DNA from: Cyclobacteriaceae bacterium
GTDB lineage: Bacteria > Bacteroidota > Bacteroidia > Cytophagales > Cyclobacteriaceae
Assembly (NCBI GenBank): GCA_030584025.1
Contig: CP129487.1
Span: forward strand, 3,749,001 to 3,813,000
Direction of reading: 5' to 3'
DNA length: 64,000 nucleotides
The notes below the pieces were generated by a model. It did not search any database, was not told the origin of the DNA, and was given only the letters and a program-made list of their open reading frames with translations. A program made the position numbers and the translations under genes. Shown here piece after piece: positions 1 to 12,305 of the stretch. Each line of letters starts with the position of its first letter. Position 1 is the first letter of the stretch.

Positions 1-1494
1 CGAATTTTCTGTACCCGGTGTGCCTCCGCTCGCATGCTCGGAGGCAACCCAGTTCTCTTCTTCTGCACAAATGTTTTCCGGATCAATGAGTTCAAGTGTC
101 CAGCCACCTTGTCGTTTATCATCATCTTTGTACCACGCATCCGTGTAGTTCACCTCGTCTATAAGCATATCGGTTGCATCACGAAGTTTCAGGTTATCCG
201 AACTATTGTTCAGTGTTGGAAAACCCGATATACCAATTACAGTTCCATAGGCAGCAAATGCCGGAGATGATGCAGTTGGTGTAACGATAACATAATCACC
301 CGGCATAAGAATGTGAGCAGGCAGCGTTGCTGTCGAGGAGGCATCCGAAAATTTCCATCCCTGCAAACTGATGGGCTTATTACTTCGGTTGAAGAGTTCA
401 ACAAATTCGGCTTCGGGTAAACCAATTAGGGGAGTTGGGTCAGGAAAAATTTCAGTGAAGATGATGTCCTTGTATTCAATGGGAGGTTGCTGAAAGAAAA
501 AGAAATTAGCTTGAGCAGATACGATGGCATTGCCTGCAAGATCCTGAACGTTGGTAACCGTTAACTGACTGGTGATTGCATTCGGAAATGGTTGAGCAAA
601 GGAGAGGTGTACTGTTTTTTCATCGGTTTGTAAAACCACATTCGTGGCTTGTCCCACATCATTGTTCACAAAATAATTTGAAGGATCTTGCGCGGTGTTG
701 CTTTCAAGACGCTCGTTAAAGAAAACATTTAATTCGGTTGAGGAAATTGATTGTACGGATTGAATTTCCGGAGGGTTCTCATCCATAATCTCCGGACCCA
801 TATAAAAATCATCAAAGTAAAAGTTGGTGGAGTTGCCCGATGTATACGTGCACCGTAATCCCAAAAAGGACGATGTTGAATACGTATTGTCTGTTCCGGA
901 TGCCTCCAACACAAAATCACTTCCACCAGCATAATCAACGAATAATTGCCAGTGCCCCGCTTCGCTTCTTAATACCCTGACACGAACAGTAAAGGCCGAG
1001 GCTATTCCACCAGAGGTTGAGGCGCGGCAAACGGAAACAGTATTCGCACCCGTTTGCCGGAACAATTCAATGGCATCAGCAGAGCCTGCTTCACCAAACT
1101 GCAGGAAATAGCCGTTCAATGAGCCCGCTACATCCGATTGATCGCTTACCAGGTACACCCGTGCAAAATTATTTCCTGATGGCGCAAACGCCAGTCGGAT
1201 GAAAAACTGCCATTCATACCCGTTTAATGTAGGTGATGGACTGCCTGCAGATAAAAATGATGTGGTGGCCTGACCGGGGTTATTCAGCTGAAGTTGGCCG
1301 TTGGTGTTAACAATAAACTGTGAAACCGTTCCGGTCCATTCGGGGTTATTGGTAAAGTCGCCATCGGAAAAGTTATCAGAAAGCTGAGCGTACACCGGAT
1401 AGTAAAGTGCAACCGATGCTTGCAACAACAGCGTTTTGATGAGCAGCAATCGTATGCGACTCACGATAGATGTTAATAATTGGTTCGGGGGCAT
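1..1494 (-). CDS. Secreted lamin-tail-domain protein, C-terminus outside window
   Basis: The minus-strand frame stays open from about 1494 to the left edge, so the C-terminus is missing. After a signal peptide ending in YPVYAQ comes a region (SDNFSDGDFTNNP, then a jelly-roll-like stretch) that resembles a laminin-G/concanavalin-like fold. An Ig-like segment follows (ENPPEIQSVQSISSTELNVFFNE), then a lamin-tail-like domain with the typical IIFTEIFPDPTPLIGLPEAE and FVELFNRSNKPISLQGWKFSD stretches. This architecture is common in large Bacteroidota surface proteins that end in a type IX sorting domain, but that end is not visible here. Start: ATG at 1494, or GTG at 1464, which gives a shorter and more classical signal peptide. 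It is transcribed divergently from asd over a very short shared promoter region. Function is probably extracellular binding or surface attachment; the substrate is unknown. Confidence 0.8.
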   Translation of the reverse strand, partial: MPPNQLLTSIVSRIRLLLIKTLLLQASVALYYPVYAQLSDNFSDGDFTNNPEWTGTVSQFIVNTNGQLQLNNPGQATTSFLSAGSPSPTLNGYEWQFFIRLAFAPSGNNFARVYLVSDQSDVAGSLNGYFLQFGEAGSADAIELFRQTGANTVSVCRASTSGGIASAFTVRVRVLRSEAGHWQLFVDYAGGSDFVLEASGTDNTYSTSSFLGLRCTYTSGNSTNFYFDDFYMGPEIMDENPPEIQSVQSISSTELNVFFNERLESNTAQDPSNYFVNNDVGQATNVVLQTDEKTVHLSFAQPFPNAITSQLTVTNVQDLAGNAIVSAQANFFFFQQPPIEYKDIIFTEIFPDPTPLIGLPEAEFVELFNRSNKPISLQGWKFSDASSTATLPAHILMPGDYVIVTPTASSPAFAAYGTVIGISGFPTLNNSSDNLKLRDATDMLIDEVNYTDAWYKDDDKRQGGWTLELIDPENICAEEENWVASEHASGGTPGTENS

Positions 1495-1522
1495 TTGGCT
1501 ATTACCAAAAATACTATTTTTG
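1494..1522 (+). promoter_or_regulatory. Bacteroidota-type promoter of asd
   Basis: TTTG at 1494-1497 (-33 element) is followed after 17 bases by TATTTTTG at 1515-1522, matching TAnnTTTG (-7 element). The predicted transcription start is near 1529, just ahead of the asd start codons. A mirror-image box (CAAAAATA, 1506-1513) would serve the divergent lamin-tail gene. Confidence 0.6.
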
Positions 1523-1548
1523 CACCCTTATTAGAAATGCCTAAAGCA

Positions 1549-2541
1549 ATGAAGCTAGCAGTAGTGGGGGCCACCGGGTTGGTTGGCCAGGAGATCCTGA
1601 AAGTTATCGAAGAAAGAAACTTCCCGTTTGACGAATTGTACTTAGTGGCCTCTGCCAAATCGGTAGGGCAAAAACTTTCCTTTAAGGGGAAAGAATACGA
1701 AATCAAGAGCATTGAGGAGGTTTGCAAACTGGCCCCGGATATTGCCATTTTCTCGGCTGGCGGTAGCACTTCGTTGGAATGGGCACCCCGATTCGCAGAA
1801 ATGGGCAGCATTGTCATCGACAATTCTTCCGCATGGCGCATGGACCCTACCAAAAAACTCATCGTTCCTGAAATAAACGGGCATGAGTTGATGATTGATG
1901 ATCGCATCATTGCGAATCCGAACTGCTCTACCATTCAAATGGTGATGGCCCTTGCCCCGTTACACGTTAAATATAAGTTGAAGCGCATTGTGGTTTCTAC
2001 CTACCAGTCGGTTACCGGTACGGGTAAGGATGCTGTTCAGCAACTGACTGATGAGCGTGCAGGCATTGAAGGCAATAAAGTGTATCCGCACAAGATTGAC
2101 ATGAATGCGTTGCCACACATAGATGTGTTTTTGGATAACGGATACACCAAAGAAGAAATGAAGATGGTGAACGAAACCCGTAAAATTCTGGGCGACCAAA
2201 CCATTGGTGTTACTTCAACTACGGTACGTGTACCAACCATTGGTGGTCATGCTGAAGCGGTAAATGCCGAGTTCTATCACGATTTCACGTGTAGTGAGGC
2301 TCGTTCTATTCTGGCCAACACTCCGGGTATTATTGTTCAGGATGATCCAAAGCACAACGTTTATCCTATGCCGGTGAATGCACACGGCCGCGATGAAGTA
2401 TTTGTAGGAAGAATTCGCAAAGATGAATCGCAACCCAACACGCTCAACTTATGGATTGTGGCCGACAACCTACGCAAAGGTGCCGCTACCAATGCGGTAC
2501 AGATTGCCGAGTTTATGTTGGAGAAGAGTTTAGTGTATTGA
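1549..2541 (+). CDS. asd: Aspartate-semialdehyde dehydrogenase
   Basis: It reduces L-aspartyl-4-phosphate to L-aspartate-4-semialdehyde with NADPH, the branch point to lysine/diaminopimelate, threonine and methionine; cytoplasmic. The protein has 330 residues, the usual family length. The Rossmann motif GATGLVG is at residues 7-13 and the active-site motif NPNCST carries the catalytic Cys126. The substrate-binding RVPTIGGHAEAVN stretch is near residue 240. I chose ATG 1549 because the protein then begins MKLAVVGATG like its relatives; ATG 1537 is in frame four codons upstream and equally possible. It is monocistronic: its own promoter lies upstream, and a hairpin terminator shared with the convergent flavoprotein gene lies downstream. 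Confidence 0.97.
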   Translation: MKLAVVGATGLVGQEILKVIEERNFPFDELYLVASAKSVGQKLSFKGKEYEIKSIEEVCKLAPDIAIFSAGGSTSLEWAPRFAEMGSIVIDNSSAWRMDPTKKLIVPEINGHELMIDDRIIANPNCSTIQMVMALAPLHVKYKLKRIVVSTYQSVTGTGKDAVQQLTDERAGIEGNKVYPHKIDMNALPHIDVFLDNGYTKEEMKMVNETRKILGDQTIGVTSTTVRVPTIGGHAEAVNAEFYHDFTCSEARSILANTPGIIVQDDPKHNVYPMPVNAHGRDEVFVGRIRKDESQPNTLNLWIVADNLRKGAATNAVQIAEFMLEKSLVY

Positions 2542-2562
2542 TTGCTAATCTATTCTATTCAT

Positions 2563-2590
2563 AAAAGCCGAAGTGATTCGGCTTTTTTAT
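2563..2590. terminator. Bidirectional hairpin terminator between asd and flavoprotein gene
   Basis: AAAAGCCGAA (2563-2572), a GTGA loop and TTCGGCTTTT (2577-2586) form a perfect 10-bp stem. It has A-runs on one side and T-runs on the other, so it can act for both convergent genes. Confidence 0.85.
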
Positions 2591-3807
2591 TTTCCAGCAA
2601 TATGATGTGCCGCCACCCAGGCGGTCGTCCATGCTGCCTGAAAATTAAACCCACCGGTTTCACCATCCAGGTTCAACACTTCGCCCGCAAAAAATAAACC
2701 GGGTATTTTTTTACTTTCCATCGTTTTGGTGTTCACTTCGCTCAGATCAACCCCTCCACATGTCACAAACTCTTCTTTATACGTGGTTTTACCTTTCATC
2801 AGAAATGTGCATCGGATAAGTTGTTCGATTAACTTATTCATGTGGCGATTACTCATCTCTCCCCAAACCTTGCTTTCTTCAATTTCAGCCTCCTCACAAA
2901 GCTTAATCCACAAGCGATTGGGTAATTTGAATTGAGCTTCATTGTATACTTTCAGTTTCGGTCGTGTTTGCTTTATGGATAATAGCAGCGTACGAACTTC
3001 TTCTTCCTTCACCTCTCCGATCCAACTTACCAAAACCGTAAACGTATACTTCTTTTCATGAAGCCACTCGGCCGCCCAGGCCGAAAGTTTGATAACTGCT
3101 GGGCCACTTAAACCCCAATGTGTAATCAGCACCGGCCCTTGTTGTGAAAATTTTGTGCCTGCAATTTTTACCAACGCCTGGTCGACAGAAACGCCCATCA
3201 ACGGCACAAACCGTTTTGATGAATCATTGAATGTAAACAGCGAAGGAACGAGTGGTGTAATGGTGTGGCCGGCTTCTTCCAACCATTGGTAGGATTCGCG
3301 CTGCGGATGACCCCCGGTTGCGACCAAGATGCTTTTTCCTATAAACTTTTCTCCTGATTGTGTTGAAACACACAGTCCGCCTTCAAGCTGCTCAAGTTTG
3401 ACAACATTTGCATGCTGCTTGATTTCAATTTTCAGTTTAGATGCTTCCTCTAAAAAACAATCGATAATGGTTTGAGATGAGTCCGTAACCGGAAACATCC
3501 TTCCATCAGGCTCTACTTTTAGCGTTATACCTTTTTTCGCAAACCAGTCTTCCACATCCTTTGCCTGAAATTTTTGAAACAGTGAGCGAAGCATTTTTTC
3601 GCCTCGCGGATAGTGATGCGCCAATGCCTTGGGTTGAAACTCATGGTGCGTCACGTTGCATCTTCCGCCACCCGAGACTTTTACTTTCGCCAACAGCTTG
3701 GATGATTTTTCCAGAATCAGCACACGCATACCAGGTTTAATTGAAGCGGCTTGAATCGCCCCGAAAAAACCGGCTGCACCTCCACCGATAACAATCAATT
3801 CAAACAT
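2587..3807 (-). CDS. NAD(P)/FAD-dependent oxidoreductase, BaiN/HI0933 family
   Basis: This is a 406-residue flavoprotein. It has the N-terminal FAD dinucleotide-binding motif GGGAAG (residues 8-13), the conserved SGGGRCNVTH stretch, and the C-terminal FAGEVLNLDGETGGFNFQAAW signature typical of the BaiN/YhiN (HI0933-like) family. The length is normal for the family and nothing is missing. In most bacteria the substrate is not established; BaiN of Clostridium acts on bile-acid intermediates, but that activity should not be assumed here. Cytoplasmic, with no signal peptide. It is convergent with asd and ends right after the shared terminator; ATG at 3807 is the natural start. Confidence 0.92.
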   Translation of the reverse strand: MFELIVIGGGAAGFFGAIQAASIKPGMRVLILEKSSKLLAKVKVSGGGRCNVTHHEFQPKALAHHYPRGEKMLRSLFQKFQAKDVEDWFAKKGITLKVEPDGRMFPVTDSSQTIIDCFLEEASKLKIEIKQHANVVKLEQLEGGLCVSTQSGEKFIGKSILVATGGHPQRESYQWLEEAGHTITPLVPSLFTFNDSSKRFVPLMGVSVDQALVKIAGTKFSQQGPVLITHWGLSGPAVIKLSAWAAEWLHEKKYTFTVLVSWIGEVKEEEVRTLLLSIKQTRPKLKVYNEAQFKLPNRLWIKLCEEAEIEESKVWGEMSNRHMNKLIEQLIRCTFLMKGKTTYKEEFVTCGGVDLSEVNTKTMESKKIPGLFFAGEVLNLDGETGGFNFQAAWTTAWVAAHHIAGK

Positions 3808-3899
3808 GCCGACAAATTACTTTTTATTGCAAACATGCGCTTTGTATACCTCATTTTTACTTTTGATCCTGATTCCATTACCGTACTTTTAGATCAGTT

Positions 3900-4427
3900 A
3901 TGAAAACAACAAGCATCTTCTTCTTATTTCTACTTAGCGCTTTTCTGTCGTTTGGTCAAAAACAAGTAACAAATGAAGAGGGGGGCTATCGCATAACCAT
4001 ACCCGAATCATGGGGCGTGAAAAAAGAAGCAACGGTTACGGATGTCTACTCTCCGGATGAAGGAGGCCAGGACGTGTGGCAAGAATACCTTGGTATCAGT
4101 ACCGGTGCGGCCAACGGCCTCACGCTTGATGAAGCTTTCAACTATTATATAAAAACCGATTTTCCAGAGTACTACCCGAATTTTAGTGTTATCAATTCAG
4201 GCAAGGAAACCGTTAGCGGGTTGCCCGTACGCTGGGCGCTTTGTTCATACCGTGCCGATGGTGCCGCAAACAACGAAAGCAAGTCGGCTGTAATTTATAA
4301 CCTCTTCTACCTGTTTCTCAAAGACGATGTGCTGTACTTTTTAAATGGAATTGCCGTAGAGAGTGAGTACCCGCGGTTTGAAGATACGTTTCGCCAGATT
4401 GCCCGGTCTTTTTCTGTTTCAAAGTGA
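3900..4427 (+). CDS. Secreted protein of unknown function
   Basis: 175 residues. The N-terminus MKTTSIFFLFLLSAFLSFGQ is a clear Sec signal peptide ending in a typical Bacteroidota FGQ site, so the mature protein is probably periplasmic or extracellular. The mature part (EGGYRITIPESWGVKKEATVTDVYSP) resembles the small PsbP/DUF1795-like beta-sheet family often written 'hypothetical', but I am not certain of the family. A plausible promoter is TTTTG near 3861 plus TACTTTTA ending just before the gene. The stop codon overlaps the GTG start of the following methyltransferase (GTGA), so the two are probably co-transcribed; a functional link is not evident. Confidence 0.85.
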   Translation: MKTTSIFFLFLLSAFLSFGQKQVTNEEGGYRITIPESWGVKKEATVTDVYSPDEGGQDVWQEYLGISTGAANGLTLDEAFNYYIKTDFPEYYPNFSVINSGKETVSGLPVRWALCSYRADGAANNESKSAVIYNLFYLFLKDDVLYFLNGIAVESEYPRFEDTFRQIARSFSVSK

Positions 4428-5626
4428 TTTCGCGTATTGCTTCCGAAGTTGTTCAGCAATACATCTTCGATCACGAACACGAAGATGAGCGAAAACTTGC
4501 GTTAAGTAAAAAAGAAATCTTAGGTGTACCACCGGCCGTACTAGCTGAACAAATTCGTGGGAGAAAGAAAGCCAAAGAAAAACTTCCTTCTCATTATCGT
4601 ACCCGGGGAATTGTCTATCCACCAGGAATTAATCTTGAGCAATGCTCCTCCGAGCAAACCGCAGCATTTAAAGCATCTATCATTCAAAAGCACCTGGGCA
4701 TCAAACTTACTTCGTGTGCCGATTTAACGGGCGGCTTTGGAGTTGACTCATTCGCGTTCAGCAAAATTTGCAACACGGTGCACACCGTTGATCCCAATGA
4801 AGGCCTGCTTGAAATCGCGAAGCATAATCATACCCTTCTGGGGGCCACAAACATTTTCTATCACAGCCAAACAGCTGAAGATTTTTTACTACAAAACGAG
4901 AACAGATTTGATTTTATTTACATTGATCCTTCGCGCAGGAGAAACGCCAATCAACGTGTTTTTAAATTTTCTGAATGCGAACCGAACGTTGTTGATTTGC
5001 TCAGCCCATTGCTGAAGAAATCCGATGTCGTTTTAGTCAAAGCTTCTCCTCTTGTTGATATCTCACAGGGTTTGCAGGAGTTGCCGCACACGCAGCATGT
5101 TTATGTTCTTTCAGTAAACAATGAATGTAAAGAGGTGCTTTTTCTATGCACCTCCAATCCAGAACAGGAACCGGTTATTCACGCAGTGAATCTGGTACAC
5201 GAAGTGGTTCATGAATTTTCGTTTTCCCAAACAGAGGAAAAGAAATCAACATCCTCCATTTCTGTTCCATCAACTTACCTTTACGAGCCAAATGCATCCA
5301 TTCTTAAAGCGGGAGCTTTTAAGTTGGTCGCCACCCGATTTAACATACACAAAGTGCACGTGAACACACATTTGTATACAAGTGATAAGTTGGTTCACGA
5401 TTTTCCAGGCAGGATCTTCAAAGTAGAGGCTATTGTAAAACCAGACGCTAAATCCATCAAACCTTACCTACCAGAAGAAAGAGCAAATGTGATTACACGG
5501 AATTATCCATTGATCCCGGATACCCTTAGGAAAAGGATAGGCTTGAAAGACGGGGGGGAGAAATATGTTATTGGGTTTACGACAGCAGACAAGCCGTTAG
5601 TCATTGTTGCCGAAAGGCTGTCTTGA
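4424..5626 (+). CDS. SAM-dependent methyltransferase, PG1098/THUMP-like family
   Basis: 400 residues, starting at GTG 4424 inside the stop of the preceding gene. An N-terminal helical part with LEQCSSEQTA (residues 71-80) precedes a class I SAM-binding motif DLTGGFGVD (100-108) and a catalytic-type DPSRR (168-172). The C-terminal third corresponds to the ferredoxin-like and THUMP-like domains of the Bacteroidota PG1098 family. The order and length match that family, which is conserved across Bacteroidota. The SAM pocket and DPxR motif suggest an RNA base methyltransferase, but the target is unproven. Cytoplasmic. The GTG choice gives the expected N-terminus, and I see no better upstream start. 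Confidence 0.88.
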   Translation: MISRIASEVVQQYIFDHEHEDERKLALSKKEILGVPPAVLAEQIRGRKKAKEKLPSHYRTRGIVYPPGINLEQCSSEQTAAFKASIIQKHLGIKLTSCADLTGGFGVDSFAFSKICNTVHTVDPNEGLLEIAKHNHTLLGATNIFYHSQTAEDFLLQNENRFDFIYIDPSRRRNANQRVFKFSECEPNVVDLLSPLLKKSDVVLVKASPLVDISQGLQELPHTQHVYVLSVNNECKEVLFLCTSNPEQEPVIHAVNLVHEVVHEFSFSQTEEKKSTSSISVPSTYLYEPNASILKAGAFKLVATRFNIHKVHVNTHLYTSDKLVHDFPGRIFKVEAIVKPDAKSIKPYLPEERANVITRNYPLIPDTLRKRIGLKDGGEKYVIGFTTADKPLVIVAERLS

Positions 5627-5679
5627 TTTTTGTAATAAACTAGGCTGAATGTCAAAAAGCTGTTTCGCAGATGTAGTAG

Positions 5680-6819
5680 TTACTTCAGCAAAAGTTTATT
5701 CAATTCTATTTCAATGTTTTCTGAATATCCTGCTGTTACAAATTGAATAATGCCATTTTTATCTATGATAACATATTCAGGCACCCCATACACATAATAT
5801 TTTTCTGCATCTTCTTTTGAGCCGTAGAAAACAGCGTAATTCAAATTTCTTTGTTCGGCAAAGAGTTTTAGTTTAGAAAAGGTCTTCTCATCGCTGGCTA
5901 TACTCCATATTTCAAACTCTTCTTCAGGATACTTTAAAGCAAGCTCCTTTATCCTGGGAATACTTTCTATGCATGGTCCACACCAAATTTCCCAAAAATT
6001 GAGTAGCACAACTTTCCCCTTCATATCTGAAAGTCTGGCCTTACCTCCATTGATATTCTCTAGTTCAAGATTGGGAGCGTTTGTCCCGTAAAGTTCTGCC
6101 AGACGGCTAACAGGATTGCCCTGTTTTAATTCTTTATAAGAAGCCAACGTTTCATAATCAATATCCGGCATAGAAACGCTCTTATCATTAATCCTGATAT
6201 TACTCAATGTTGCTTCATTTACCTGCCGTTCTCCAAAAGAGTTTTCTAAAAAATGATAACGGTAAAATGGCAGATGGCTTTCTTTGGAGATATAAATTTT
6301 CTTGAATCTGTTGCGTACGTCATAAACATGGCTATCGGCATACCTGATCGTCAGAACATGACAATCAGGTAATTCTTCATAGCTAATCTCAGTATATCCA
6401 TAACCCAACTTACTGTCATAAGGAATTTCAGGTAAAAGTAATTCCTCTAAAATCATTTGCCCACCTGGATAACCAAGAAAGGTTCTGTAATGAAGCGATT
6501 GAACAGATTCCAGTGACTTATCTTTATGGTTAATCGCCAACGCCTTCTCTCCATCGAATAGAAACTCATACATACTATTATTTGCTCCGTAAAATAAAAA
6601 TGGGAACTTGGGGTTTTGCGTATTTTTCTTCAGTGTAGCCTTCCCTGATTTAATCTGTACACTACCACTTACGAAAGTATCAACCTTATGTATCTCATAG
6701 CTCAAGCTTTCCAATTGATTGATTTTTTCATACATCGTATGTAACATTTCCTCGCCAGTCTGTGCAAAAACGCTAACTGTTGACATGATGAGCAGCATAA
6801 ATGCGAATACTGTTTTCAT
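5680..6819 (-). CDS. Secreted TlpA-like thiol-disulfide protein with N-terminal LolA-like region
   Basis: 379 residues. A signal peptide (MKTVFAFMLL...VFAQ, residues 1-20) is followed by about 210 residues of beta-rich sequence like the lipoprotein-sorting/DUF-type N-terminal halves common in Bacteroidota. A C-terminal TlpA/ResA thioredoxin fold follows, with the redox motif WCGPC at residues 279-283 in the context VVLLNFWEIWCGPC. It is probably a periplasmic thiol oxidoreductase. Start ATG 6819 is preferred because it opens the signal peptide cleanly; GTG 6825 is two codons upstream. The gene stands alone, convergent with the methyltransferase gene on its left. Confidence 0.88.
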   Translation of the reverse strand: MKTVFAFMLLIMSTVSVFAQTGEEMLHTMYEKINQLESLSYEIHKVDTFVSGSVQIKSGKATLKKNTQNPKFPFLFYGANNSMYEFLFDGEKALAINHKDKSLESVQSLHYRTFLGYPGGQMILEELLLPEIPYDSKLGYGYTEISYEELPDCHVLTIRYADSHVYDVRNRFKKIYISKESHLPFYRYHFLENSFGERQVNEATLSNIRINDKSVSMPDIDYETLASYKELKQGNPVSRLAELYGTNAPNLELENINGGKARLSDMKGKVVLLNFWEIWCGPCIESIPRIKELALKYPEEEFEIWSIASDEKTFSKLKLFAEQRNLNYAVFYGSKEDAEKYYVYGVPEYVIIDKNGIIQFVTAGYSENIEIELNKLLLK

Positions 6820-6869
6820 CGACACTGTGTTCTACTCTTAGAAAATTATTACCAATTAAATGGGGGGTT

Positions 6870-7061
6870 CTATCCCAGAAAATAAATCACCCAATGCACC
6901 GCATAACTGATTAACGCAACACTACCATAAACCTTAATCACTTTTCTCCTGTTCTGTACATCTTCCCACCACAACAGCAGCCAAGGTTTAAACAAACCCG
7001 CCACCATAAACATCAAACTGGCCAGGCTCATCAACAAAAAGAACAGGCGCACATTGTCCAT
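6870..7061 (-). CDS. Small membrane protein of unknown function
   Basis: 63 residues with two hydrophobic helices (about 5-30 and 45-62) separated by a charged linker EDVQNRRKVIKVYG. It is short but keeps a good hydrophobic pattern, starts with ATG, and fills the gap between two convincing genes. Small proteins of this shape are frequently annotated in Cytophagales. It is divergent from mfd and would share that promoter region. No function can be inferred. Confidence 0.65.
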   Translation of the reverse strand: MDNVRLFFLLMSLASLMFMVAGLFKPWLLLWWEDVQNRRKVIKVYGSVALISYAVHWVIYFLG

Positions 7062-7093
7062 GCATTAAAAGTAAGAATTTTTCAGCACGCCTT

Positions 7094-7124
7094 TTTGATG
7101 CGGGGGCACGCCACCTTACCTTTG
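7094..7124 (+). promoter_or_regulatory. Bacteroidota-type promoter of mfd
   Basis: TTTG at 7094-7097 and TACCTTTG at 7117-7124 are separated by 19 bases, a canonical -33/-7 arrangement. The predicted transcription start lies near 7131, about 13 bases before the TTG start codon, which supports that start. Confidence 0.65.
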
Positions 7125-7143
7125 CGCCTCGCTTACGCGGTTT

Positions 7144-10521
<3,378 letters not shown>

Positions 10522-11000
10522 GGTTCGAGCCCGCGTTGTTCTTCAAACGCATTTATCATCAGCACCTTCTGATATTTGGTAGAATAATAGACCTCAATGA
10601 AAAAGTTATCAGAGTGGTATAGGAATACCTTACAATCGCCCATTTTCCTATACGTAAGGTAGTGGCCGTTATACGTAACCAGATCACACTTCTTCTCAAA
10701 CGGTAAAAATCTGAATTCCTGAATCGAAAGCATCTTTAAGCTATTTGGAGATGCCTTTAAAAATTCCATGCCAGCAAATAGGCACCGGTTAAATACCGTT
10801 TAACGGGGATTTTTGATGCTTTATCGGGCGGGTTCTTTCCGCTTTTGGGATAGGCCTATCTCAAAACAATACGGGTGAACAAATGGCGTTTTATCGTGAC
10901 CTTTGGTATTGGATTAATGATTTATGAATAAAATTGCTTCTGCTTGGAAAACATGTATTTATGTATCTATATTAGCAGTTGCTTTAAAATCAACGTTACA

Positions 11001-12251
11001 ATGAATAATTATCTTAAGGCTCTTTTGGTATTAGCTGCCGGATCTGTTGTTCTATCAGCATGTTCACTTTTTGGTGGCGGAGGTGGCAGGCCTACTGCCT
11101 CAAACCCTGGCCAGGTAAGTACGGCCACCGGACTTCCCTTTAATGATGAGGATGCTGGAGGTTTTATGGTTAATGCCTATCAGGGCCAACCCGATGCCCC
11201 AAACATGGTTTTTATTGAGGGGGGGCGCACCGTGATGGGATCATTTGAAGAAGATGTGATGTCCTATCGCGACAATATTGAGAGAACCGTTTCTGTTGCT
11301 TCCTATTACATGGATGAAACAGAAATCGCCAATATCCACTGGTTAGAATACCTGCACTACATGGCACGTGATTCTTCGCAAGAAGTTTATCAGGCTGCCT
11401 TGCCGGACACTACCGTTTGGGTTGGAAAATTGGCCTTTAACGATCCCTATGTTGATCACTATCTCCGTTATCCTGGTTTCCGCTACTTCCCGGTTGTGGG
11501 TATTAGCTGGACTCAGGCCTCTAATTATACGGTTTGGAGAACACGTGCTGTAAACATTCAGCTGGCTGAAGAAGCCGGCACTGAATACGCAGAAACCGAT
11601 GGCCGTATTCCGTTGGAATCCGGTATTGTTATTCCTTCCTATCGCCTGCCAACAGAAGCAGAGTGGGAATATGCCGCGCAGGCAATGATCGGAACGCAGT
11701 GGTTGGAAGAAATGCAAACCCACCAGCGCGTATACCCCTGGGATGGTCATGCCGTTCGTAACCCTTACGGAAAACAAATGGGCTTTATGCTGGCCAACTT
11801 CAAGCGTGGTCGTGGTGACTATGCCGGTATTGCTGGTCGTCTGAACGATGGCGCACTTATCACATCTTATATTTATGAATTCCCTCCGAACGATTACGGC
11901 TTGTATAATATGGCCGGTAACGTAAGCGAGTGGGTACAGGATGTTTACCGTCCGCTTTCTTTTCAGGATGTTGATGACTTGAACCCGATACGCAGAGATG
12001 GTTTCCTGGATGATGCCCGTGGTTACAATAACAATGTTATTAAAGATCCGGATACAGGTGAATGGACTACACGCAATGCTGAAAGCTTTACTTCTTTAGT
12101 TACTGACCGTGCTCGTGTATATAAAGGAGGAAGCTGGAAAGATGTTGCTTACTGGATGTCGCCCGGTACGCGCAGGTTCCTGGATCAGGACAGCGCTACG
12201 GCTACGATTGGTTTCCGTTGTGCCATGATCCGCGCTGGTTCGAACTATTAA
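11001..12251 (+). CDS. gldJ: SUMF1/FGE-domain lipoprotein, GldJ-like
   Basis: 416 residues from ATG 11001. A lipoprotein signal peptide with lipobox LSAC (Cys21) is followed by a SUMF1 / formylglycine-generating-enzyme fold. That fold shows IEGGRTVMGS, YYMDETEIANIHWLEYL, RLPTEAEWEYAAQA, YNMAGNVSEWVQDVY and a terminal YKGGSWKD...GFRCA. Lipoproteins with this fold in Bacteroidota include GldJ and GldK/PorK of gliding and type IX secretion; the pattern looks most like GldJ. It is probably anchored in the outer membrane, facing the periplasm, as a structural rather than catalytic protein. The single-gene unit ends at a strong terminator. ATG 11001 was chosen over an upstream frame start at 10944 because only it begins a lipoprotein signal. 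The name GldJ is an inference. Confidence 0.85.
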   Translation: MNNYLKALLVLAAGSVVLSACSLFGGGGGRPTASNPGQVSTATGLPFNDEDAGGFMVNAYQGQPDAPNMVFIEGGRTVMGSFEEDVMSYRDNIERTVSVASYYMDETEIANIHWLEYLHYMARDSSQEVYQAALPDTTVWVGKLAFNDPYVDHYLRYPGFRYFPVVGISWTQASNYTVWRTRAVNIQLAEEAGTEYAETDGRIPLESGIVIPSYRLPTEAEWEYAAQAMIGTQWLEEMQTHQRVYPWDGHAVRNPYGKQMGFMLANFKRGRGDYAGIAGRLNDGALITSYIYEFPPNDYGLYNMAGNVSEWVQDVYRPLSFQDVDDLNPIRRDGFLDDARGYNNNVIKDPDTGEWTTRNAESFTSLVTDRARVYKGGSWKDVAYWMSPGTRRFLDQDSATATIGFRCAMIRAGSNY

Positions 12252-12274
12252 ATAAATTTTCAATCTCTACTTGC

Positions 12275-12305
12275 AAAGCCTTCCGAAAAACGGAAGGCTT
12301 TTTTA
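12275..12305 (+). terminator. Rho-independent terminator after gldJ-like gene
   Basis: An 11-bp perfect stem, AAAGCCTTCCG (12275-12285) with CGGAAGGCTTT (12291-12301) around an AAAAA loop, runs into a T-tract. It separates this gene from the convergent comF gene and may serve both. Confidence 0.9.

Noticed and set aside
10522..10545. GGTTCGAGCCC as a possible tRNA T-arm
   Set aside because: No matching acceptor, D or anticodon arms are found around it, and it lies in a coding region.
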